NCBI GenBank assembly: GCA_001898995.1
Contig: MKVZ01000009.1
Coordinates: 62,001 to 126,000, forward strand
Length of the DNA: 64,000 nt
Source of the DNA: Rhizobiales bacterium 63-22
GTDB taxonomy: Bacteria; Pseudomonadota; Alphaproteobacteria; Rhizobiales; Rhizobiaceae
Direction of reading: 5' to 3'
The notes beneath the pieces are model-generated. The model worked only from the letters and a program-made list of their open reading frames with translations. It was not told the DNA's origin and ran no database searches. This document shows, piece after piece, positions 58,840 to 64,000 of this stretch; position 1 is the stretch's first letter, and each line of letters begins with the position of its first letter. The translations under genes were made by a program, and so were the position numbers.

Positions 58840-59399
58840 GAGAACACCACGTCCTCGTCGCGATAGGGCGTGAAGGCACGGTCGATTTCGTTCGGCTCCA
58901 TGTAGAGCCCGCCACGGGCCGCGTCGAGGAAGCGGCGCACCGTGAGCAGCGCGTCCTGCGTGCCGGCTGTGACAAAACGCAAAGGCGGCTCACCGCCGAA
59001 GACCGCCGCGCCATTGGGCGTCCGCAGCCAACGCACCCCCGCTGCCGCGCTTTCATAGAGCACGCCCAGCGCCTGATGAATGCCGAGCACGGCGGAAAGC
59101 CGCGTCAGCACATCCACGTCGAGCGTGATGTCACGATGCTCGCGCACGGCCTTGACCCAGTTGTAATAGGTGGAGCGGGACGGCAGACCCAGCACCAGAA
59201 GGCGCTCGCGCTCGTCCAGCCCCCAGAGATCGGCGACGGCAAGGAATGTACGCAGGCCCGGCGCGCTGAGCCGGCGCCGCGCTGCGGCAGCGAAGCGCCC
59301 GGCATCGAGCATATCCGGCCCCTTGTCCGTGAGCGCATTCTTCGCAGCGCCCGCGACTGTCCTCAATACTGCATTATTGCCTCCGGCCATGATCGCCAT
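58836..59399 (-). CDS. Xre/MbcA/ParS-type antitoxin
   Basis: The 187-residue protein has an N-terminal HTH-like helix set (residues ~40-90: LRTFLAVADLWGLDERERLLVLGLPSRSTYYNWVKAV) and a C-terminal toxin-binding domain of the MbcA/ParS type (LTRLSAVLGIHQALGVLYESAAAGVRWLRTPNGAAVFGGEPPLRFV). Antitoxins of this kind bind the RES toxin and repress their own operon. A palindromic operator lies just upstream (59409-59443). Confidence 0.85.
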   Translation of the reverse strand: MAIMAGGNNAVLRTVAGAAKNALTDKGPDMLDAGRFAAAARRRLSAPGLRTFLAVADLWGLDERERLLVLGLPSRSTYYNWVKAVREHRDITLDVDVLTRLSAVLGIHQALGVLYESAAAGVRWLRTPNGAAVFGGEPPLRFVTAGTQDALLTVRRFLDAARGGLYMEPNEIDRAFTPYRDEDVVFS

Positions 59400-59408
59400 C
59401 GCCTCCTG

Positions 59409-59443
59409 TTGTCCAGATCGGAATATAGTCCAAATCTGGACAA
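59409..59443. promoter_or_regulatory. Palindromic operator of the RES/Xre operon
   Basis: TTGTCCAGAT (59409-59418) and ATCTGGACAA (59434-59443) are perfect 10-bp inverted arms 15 bases apart. A third GTCCA half-site (59428-59432) pairs with TGGAC (59437-59441). The site starts 10 bases upstream of the antitoxin start, fitting autorepression by the antitoxin. Confidence 0.75.
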
Positions 59444-59468
59444 ATACAAGGCCGCCTTCACGCCAGGC

Positions 59469-59581
59469 CTAAAGCGCGTCGCGATCTTTCAGATTCGCTT
59501 TCCGCGCTTTAGATTTTTGTTTTTGCGCATGTCGTTATCGCATCGAAGCAGGATCAGAAATCAGTCCAGTGGACTGATTTC
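59469..59581. repeat. Palindromic intergenic repeat cluster
   Basis: CTAAAGCGCG (59469-59478) and CGCGCTTTAG (59503-59512) form a perfect 10-bp stem followed by ATTTTTGTTTTTG, terminator-like on the plus strand. Then GAAATCAGTCCA (59557-59568) and TGGACTGATTTC (59570-59581) form a perfect 12-bp inverted repeat with a one-base centre. From memory such elements are common in Brucella- and Ochrobactrum-type genomes. They fill the gap between the RES/Xre operon and the 3' end of the ABC gene at 59618. Confidence 0.65.
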
Positions 59582-59617
59582 CCTGCGGAGGCGCTGCACA
59601 CTTTTGCGCGACATGCT

Positions 59618-61537
59618 TTATTCGGCGGCGATCAGCGCGGCGTCCGCAAGGTCGTGGGCGAAGTCGAAATGCACCGGCCGCAGGGTGACATGGCCGTTCC
59701 TTATATCCAGCACATGCGAGTAGATGTCCTCGCCGCTTTCCAGCACCGGCGCCCTTTCCTCGTGCATGATGGAGATGACGATGGCGTCCGGGCAGCGCGC
59801 CTTCAGCGCCGCATGGAACTGCGTCTTGGCGGCGGGATCGAGCGCGCCGGTCGCCTCGTCGAGGAAGATGACCGAAGGGGCATGCAAGAGCACGCGGGCG
59901 AGCACGATCTTCTGTTTCTGCCCGCCGGAAAGCAGCAGGTCCCACGGCGCGCCGTCCGCGCCCGTCTCGTTCATGCGCTCGATGAAGGCGCCGAGGCCCG
60001 CCTCGTGCAGTACGGCGGCGACGGCGAGATCGCTGAAATCGCCCTCGTCTTCCGGCAGGCAGACGAGCTGCTTCAGCGAGACGGAGGGGAATTTGACGTC
60101 CTGCGTGGCATAAAGCGACACCGAACCCTGCGGATAGACGATATCGCCCGAGCCATAGGCCCACAGTCCGTTCAGCGCCTTGAGGAAGGAGGTCTTGCCC
60201 GAACCGGACTCGCCGCGCATATAAACCCAGTCGCCGGCGCGGATATTGATGGTGCCGGAGCGCAGGAAGGGCGCTTCGCTCTCCGGCCCCTGCATCAGGG
60301 CGAGATTGCGCACGGTAAGGCCGAAGCGGGGATGCTGCCGGGCGAAGGTGAAGCGGCTGACACCGCTGCGGGCATAGAATTGCGCCGGCTCCTGCACATT
60401 CTCGATAGCCTGCGCCAGACCGGTCACGCGCTCTGCGGTGGCGCGCAGATTGGCGATGGCGGGCATGACCTGAATGAACCACGAGCAATCGTTGATCATG
60501 GCGGCGACGAGTTCGGCGCCCGTGACGTAATTGCGGAACGACACCGCGCCGCTCATATAGGGCAGGAAGCCCGGCACATAGGCGGCGATGCGGTTGGACA
60601 GGAAGCCATAGACCTGCGAGAAGGCGAGATAGGCCGCATCGAAGCGGTTCAGCCGGCTCCATGTAACGTCCACGTCCTTATAAAGCCGGTCGTTCACCGA
60701 ACGCTGCACGGTCTCACCGCCGGACGCGGAAATCTGGAAACTGCGGCGCAGGAGCGTCGTCCACTCGCCGCGATAGGAGCCTTCCGCCTTCTGGATGGCG
60801 AGATTGAGCCGCTCCAGCCTGCGGCCGATCCAGACTGCCACGAAAGTGCCGAGCGGCACATAGACCGCGATGGTGGCGAAGGCCAGCAGCGCGCCGCCCC
60901 ACGAACCGAGAAATTCCAGGCCGCTCACCTGCGTCGACATGCCGATCAGCGCCTGCCCGACGAAAAAGGCCGACAGCACCACGCCGACAATGCCCATGAC
61001 GAGGCCGATCGCGCCGCCGGTCATGCCCTTGATGGCCTCCTGCAAACGCTGGTCGATATTGTCGGGCTGGTCGCAGCCCTTGCCCTGCTGGAGATGGAAA
61101 TGCGTGTGGCGCCTGTCGAGCAGCGCGGCGGAAAACTGGTCGTTCAGCCATTTGCGCCATTTGCGGTTCAGCGTGACGGAGAGATAGTGGCGCGAACCGA
61201 CCAGAACCGCGTCCTTGGCGAGCGTCAGCAGAAGCAGCATGCCCACATTGACCGCGATGGTGACCAGCGGATTCTGTACCGGGGCCGTGTTGACATTGAC
61301 GATGGCGTTCATCAGCCGGCCGGAGGCTTCCGCCACCCACACTGTCGCCTTGCTGATGAAAGCCGTGAGCACGACGATGGCGATGGTTAGCGCCCAGGCT
61401 TCCTTCCAGCGCTCAGACACCCAATAGGCCCGGATCAACCCCCTGAATGTCGTCATTCCGGCGACAGCCGAACCATCATTCACCTGCCTGTCGTCGATCG
61501 GCAGGTAATTCCGTTCGATCCGTCGCGTCGTGTCCAA
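59618..61537 (-). CDS. ABC transporter fused permease/ATPase, YddA/SbmA-like (ABC_membrane_2)
   Basis: The 639-residue protein has a membrane half (residues ~40-370; helices such as WALTIAIVVLTAFISKATVWV and FATIAVYVPLGTFVAVWIG, with the SVTLNRKWRKWLNDQF segment of the SbmA/BacA fold). An ATPase half follows (Walker A GESGSGKTS, signature LSGGQKQKIVLARVL, Walker B VIFLDEATGALD). This is the YddA/peroxisomal ABCD-like type that works as a homodimer. Relatives move peptides, vitamin B12 or lipids. It stands alone on the minus strand. Confidence 0.87.
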   Translation of the reverse strand: MDTTRRIERNYLPIDDRQVNDGSAVAGMTTFRGLIRAYWVSERWKEAWALTIAIVVLTAFISKATVWVAEASGRLMNAIVNVNTAPVQNPLVTIAVNVGMLLLLTLAKDAVLVGSRHYLSVTLNRKWRKWLNDQFSAALLDRRHTHFHLQQGKGCDQPDNIDQRLQEAIKGMTGGAIGLVMGIVGVVLSAFFVGQALIGMSTQVSGLEFLGSWGGALLAFATIAVYVPLGTFVAVWIGRRLERLNLAIQKAEGSYRGEWTTLLRRSFQISASGGETVQRSVNDRLYKDVDVTWSRLNRFDAAYLAFSQVYGFLSNRIAAYVPGFLPYMSGAVSFRNYVTGAELVAAMINDCSWFIQVMPAIANLRATAERVTGLAQAIENVQEPAQFYARSGVSRFTFARQHPRFGLTVRNLALMQGPESEAPFLRSGTINIRAGDWVYMRGESGSGKTSFLKALNGLWAYGSGDIVYPQGSVSLYATQDVKFPSVSLKQLVCLPEDEGDFSDLAVAAVLHEAGLGAFIERMNETGADGAPWDLLLSGGQKQKIVLARVLLHAPSVIFLDEATGALDPAAKTQFHAALKARCPDAIVISIMHEERAPVLESGEDIYSHVLDIRNGHVTLRPVHFDFAHDLADAALIAAE

Positions 61538-61755
61538 TGCGCACCTCGATTCCGGTCAAAATTTGTAACCGTATATTACACATTGAAACAAAGTGTGGTT
61601 AACGTAATATTAATAATCAACACAAAATGCGATCACAAAATGTGTGTGCAGCCCGTGAGAATGGCAAGGAGCTGGAATCGTTCAGCAATCGGGACACAGA
61701 TTTTTTGGCGGAAGAGGCCGTGAGCCACGAAAACCGGTGGCGTGACGGCGGCCGA

Positions 61756-62898
61756 TCAATCCAGCGTGCGGCGGAAGCGCAGCAAGGCGATACCCGCGAA
61801 GACGATCACGAACAGGAAAAGCGCGTTCACCTCGCCGGCGATGTCGGAGAGGGTTGCGCCTTTCAGCATCACAGCGCGCACGATGCGCAGGAAATAGGTG
61901 AGCGGAAACATATCGCCGAGCACTCGCGCCCATTCCGGCATGCCCAGAAAAGGAAACATGAAACCCGACAGCATCAGCGAGGGCATGAAGAAGAAAAAGG
62001 TGAGCTGCATGGCCTGCATCTGCGTGCCGGCGACGGTCGAGATCGTATAGCCGAGCAGCACCAGCGACAGCACGAAGATCAGGATACAGCTCAGCAGCAG
62101 CGCGAGCGAGCCGACGAAGGGCACGCTGAACAGAAGCTTCGCCGCGACCAGAACCACCACCACCTGCACCGCGCCGACCACGAGGAAGGGCAGCACCTTG
62201 CCCAGCATGATCTCCACCGGCGTGGCGGGCATGGCGAGCAGGTTCTCCATGGTGCCGCGCTCCGTCTCGCGGGTCAGCGCCATGGCCGTCATCATCACCA
62301 TGGTCATTTGCAGGATGACGCCGAGCAGGCCGGGGACGATATTGTATTGCGACACGGCCTCCGGGTTGTAGCGGCTGTGCACGATAATCTGCAACTGGCT
62401 GCGCGCGGCGTCCGCCGCTTCCGCCTGCTTTCCCTGCTCGCGCAGCAGCGCCTGACTTGCGACCGTTCCCAGCGTCGAGATCGCGCCGCTCGACACCGAC
62501 GGATCGGTGGCGTCGGCCTCGATCAGGATTTCCGGCCGGTCTCCGGCATCCACGCGCCGGGCGAAATCGGACGGGATCGTCACCACGAAGGAAACGGTTC
62601 CGCTGGCAAGCAGCGCCTCCGCTTCCGCCGCGCTGGCCGTCACATGGTCGAAGCGGTAATAGCCGGTCGTCTCCAGCGCCGAGATCAGCGCCCGCGTATA
62701 ATGATCGTTGCTCGTGGCGACCAGCGCGCTGGGCAGGCTTTTGGGATCGTTGTTGATGGCATAGCCGAACAGCAGCAACTGCATCAGCGGCACCACCAGC
62801 ATCATGGCGAAGGTGATGCGGTCGCGCCGCATCTGGATGAATTCCTTCATCAGCATGGCGCCCAGGCGCGCGAAGGAGAACCAGTCGCCGCGCATCAC
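61756..62898 (-). CDS. ABC-2 type exporter permease (YbhS/YbhR/YhhJ-like)
   Basis: The 380-residue protein has one N-terminal helix (ITFAMMLVVPLMQLLLFGYAINND), a ~140-residue periplasmic loop (ETTGYYRFDHVTASAAEAEALL...), and five more helices with RETERGTMENLLAMPATPVEIMLGKVLPF, the hallmark of this permease group. It overlaps the ATPase stop at 62895-62898. Together with a HlyD protein and an ATPase it would form a YbhGFSR-like exporter of drugs or small molecules. Only one permease gene is visible here. Confidence 0.88.
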   Translation of the reverse strand: MMRGDWFSFARLGAMLMKEFIQMRRDRITFAMMLVVPLMQLLLFGYAINNDPKSLPSALVATSNDHYTRALISALETTGYYRFDHVTASAAEAEALLASGTVSFVVTIPSDFARRVDAGDRPEILIEADATDPSVSSGAISTLGTVASQALLREQGKQAEAADAARSQLQIIVHSRYNPEAVSQYNIVPGLLGVILQMTMVMMTAMALTRETERGTMENLLAMPATPVEIMLGKVLPFLVVGAVQVVVVLVAAKLLFSVPFVGSLALLLSCILIFVLSLVLLGYTISTVAGTQMQAMQLTFFFFMPSLMLSGFMFPFLGMPEWARVLGDMFPLTYFLRIVRAVMLKGATLSDIAGEVNALFLFVIVFAGIALLRFRRTLD

Positions 62899-63845
62899 CT
62901 GCCCTCCCCCGCTCCGGCGTGGCTGCTGGCCATATTGTCCTGCGCGCTGCCCATGAACTGGATGAACACGTCCTCAAGGCTGGTCTCGCCCGCCGTGACG
63001 GTGACGCCGTCGCGCTGCCGGACAGAGGAAAGTGCCGCTTCGAGCTTTGCCCGGTCTGAGCCGACCACATGCAGCGTGTTGCCGAAGGGCGCGACCTGCT
63101 CGACGCCCGGCATATGCCTGAGTTCGCGTGCGATCTCGCCCAGTCCCGGCCCGGTGACGAAGAAGGTGGTGAGACCGGCCTGCGCGATCACCTCCGCCAC
63201 CGTGCCGGTGGCGAGAAGCCTGCCGTAGGAAATATAGGAAATGCGGTGACAGCGCTCGGCCTCGTCCATGTAATGGGTGGAGACGAGCACGGTCAGCCCG
63301 TTTTCGGCCAGTGCGTGAATCTCGTCCCAGAAATCGCGCCGCGCCTTAGGATCGACGCCCGCTGTCGGCTCGTCGAGCAGCAGCAGCTTCGGCTTGTGCA
63401 TGATGCAGGCGGCGAGCGCCAGCCGCTGTTTCCAGCCGCCGGAAAGCGTGCCGGCGAGCTGGTTGCCGCGCGTGGTCAGCCCCAGTTCCTCCAGCGTCTG
63501 CGCCACATGCTCCTTCACGGGGGTCAGCCGGTAGAGCCGGGCGACGAATTCGAGATTCTCGGCGATGGTGAGATCTTCGTAGAAGGAAAAGCGCTGCGTC
63601 ATATAGCCGACCTCGCGCTTGATCTTCAGCCCGTCGCGGCGCAGGTCGTAGCCGAGCACCTGCCCCTCGCCGGCATCGGGTGTCAGAAGTCCGCACATGA
63701 TGCGGATGGTGGTCGTCTTGCCGGAGCCGTTCGGCCCCAGAAAGCCGACGATTTCGCCCTCGCCCACCGTCATGCTGACATTGTCCACGACGGTGGTGCC
63801 GCCGAAACGCTTGACCAGCCCCTTGACCTCAATGGCGTTCGGCAT
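62895..63845 (-). CDS. ABC exporter ATP-binding protein (YbhF-like)
   Basis: The 316-residue ATPase has Walker A GPNGSGKTT, the signature LSGGWKQRLALAACI, Walker [18 protein letters not shown] and H-loop STHYMDEAERC, followed by a ~100-residue C-terminal domain. It starts 6 bases after the stop of the HlyD gene and overlaps the permease start, so all three are co-transcribed. Confidence 0.9.
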   Translation of the reverse strand: MPNAIEVKGLVKRFGGTTVVDNVSMTVGEGEIVGFLGPNGSGKTTTIRIMCGLLTPDAGEGQVLGYDLRRDGLKIKREVGYMTQRFSFYEDLTIAENLEFVARLYRLTPVKEHVAQTLEELGLTTRGNQLAGTLSGGWKQRLALAACIMHKPKLLLLDEPTAGVDPKARRDFWDEIHALAENGLTVLVSTHYMDEAERCHRISYISYGRLLATGTVAEVIAQAGLTTFFVTGPGLGEIARELRHMPGVEQVAPFGNTLHVVGSDRAKLEAALSSVRQRDGVTVTAGETSLEDVFIQFMGSAQDNMASSHAGAGEGR

Positions 63846-63851
63846 CGCGGC

Positions 63852-64000
63852 CTACTTTCCCGCCAGATCGACATCGACGATCTGGCCGGGCTGCAAGGGC
63901 GAGGACGGATCGACCGGATGCGCCTCGATGAGATAGACGAGCTTCTGGCGCGTCTCCAGCGAATAGATGACCGGCGGCGTGAATTCGGGATCGGGCGAAA
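63852..64000 (-). CDS. HlyD-family secretion protein, C-terminal part (cut by window edge)
   Basis: The minus-strand frame enters from the right edge and stops at TAG 63854-63852. The last 48 residues read SPDPEFTPPVIYSLETRQ, KLVYLIEAHPVDPSSP and LQPGQIVDVDLAGK, the usual C-terminus of YbhG-like membrane-fusion proteins. It links the ABC-2 exporter to the outer membrane side. Confidence 0.85.
   Translation of the reverse strand, partial: SPDPEFTPPVIYSLETRQKLVYLIEAHPVDPSSPLQPGQIVDVDLAGK

Noticed and set aside
61627..63228. A 533-codon open frame opposite the ABC-2 permease and ATPase
   Set aside because: Antisense to two conserved genes; the translation is His/Gln/Arg-rich without secondary-structure pattern.

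Overview
The window looks like chromosomal DNA of a high-GC alphaproteobacterium of the Hyphomicrobiales (Rhizobiales), probably close to Brucellaceae or Phyllobacteriaceae/Rhizobiaceae. The reasons are uniformly GC-rich codon use, dense ABC importer operons with LysR/GntR/LacI control, a cobalamin riboswitch ahead of nrdHIEF, and palindromic repeats of a type common in that order (48258-48312 and 59469-59581). I see no insertion sequence, phage, CRISPR array or integrase. There is one tRNA gene, tRNA-Gly(GCC).

Layout. 1-4,600: a protein fragment at the edge, a DEDDh exonuclease, an MFS exporter, tRNA-Gly, and a DAO-type oxidoreductase divergent from a LysR gene. 5,867-12,525: a GntR/UTRA regulator, an ADP-ribosylglycohydrolase-like protein, a PfkB kinase and a complete PotDBCA-type ABC importer. 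The first three match the E. coli yegW-yegU-yegV set, here joined to an ABC importer instead of YegT. 12,843-16,601: a Tat-exported three-subunit FAD/cytochrome c sugar or gluconate dehydrogenase. 17,023-26,716: a NodI/NodJ-like ABC-2 exporter and an MdtABC-type RND pump.

26,955-39,442 is the most unusual stretch. It holds three divergent acetoacetate-decarboxylase-family paralogs, an amino-acid-type ABC importer, a complete Liv-type ABC importer, an FCD-GntR regulator, an XRE-cupin regulator and a short-chain dehydrogenase. Promoters of four units (ADC2, livJ-like, SDR, ADC3) carry ATGAAAT/ATTTCAT-type half-sites exactly 19 bp apart, and the XRE-cupin promoter carries a related palindrome. 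This suggests one regulon for uptake and breakdown of an oxo-acid-like compound.

39,750-53,501: a GntP permease; an amino-acid importer with fused permease/ATPase, its FAD oxidoreductase and a divergent LacI regulator with twin palindromic operators; a VOC protein; an MHS transporter; and a purine salvage group (nucleoside hydrolase, AzgA permease, adenine deaminase, LacI regulator).

53,695-58,105: nrdHIEF (class Ib ribonucleotide reductase) behind a cobalamin riboswitch and candidate NrdR boxes. 58,174-59,399: a RES/Xre toxin-antitoxin pair with a palindromic operator. 59,618-64,000: a YddA/SbmA-type ABC protein and a HlyD-ABC-permease exporter that runs off the right edge. Most long open frames opposite these genes are GC-driven antisense shadows and are left out.
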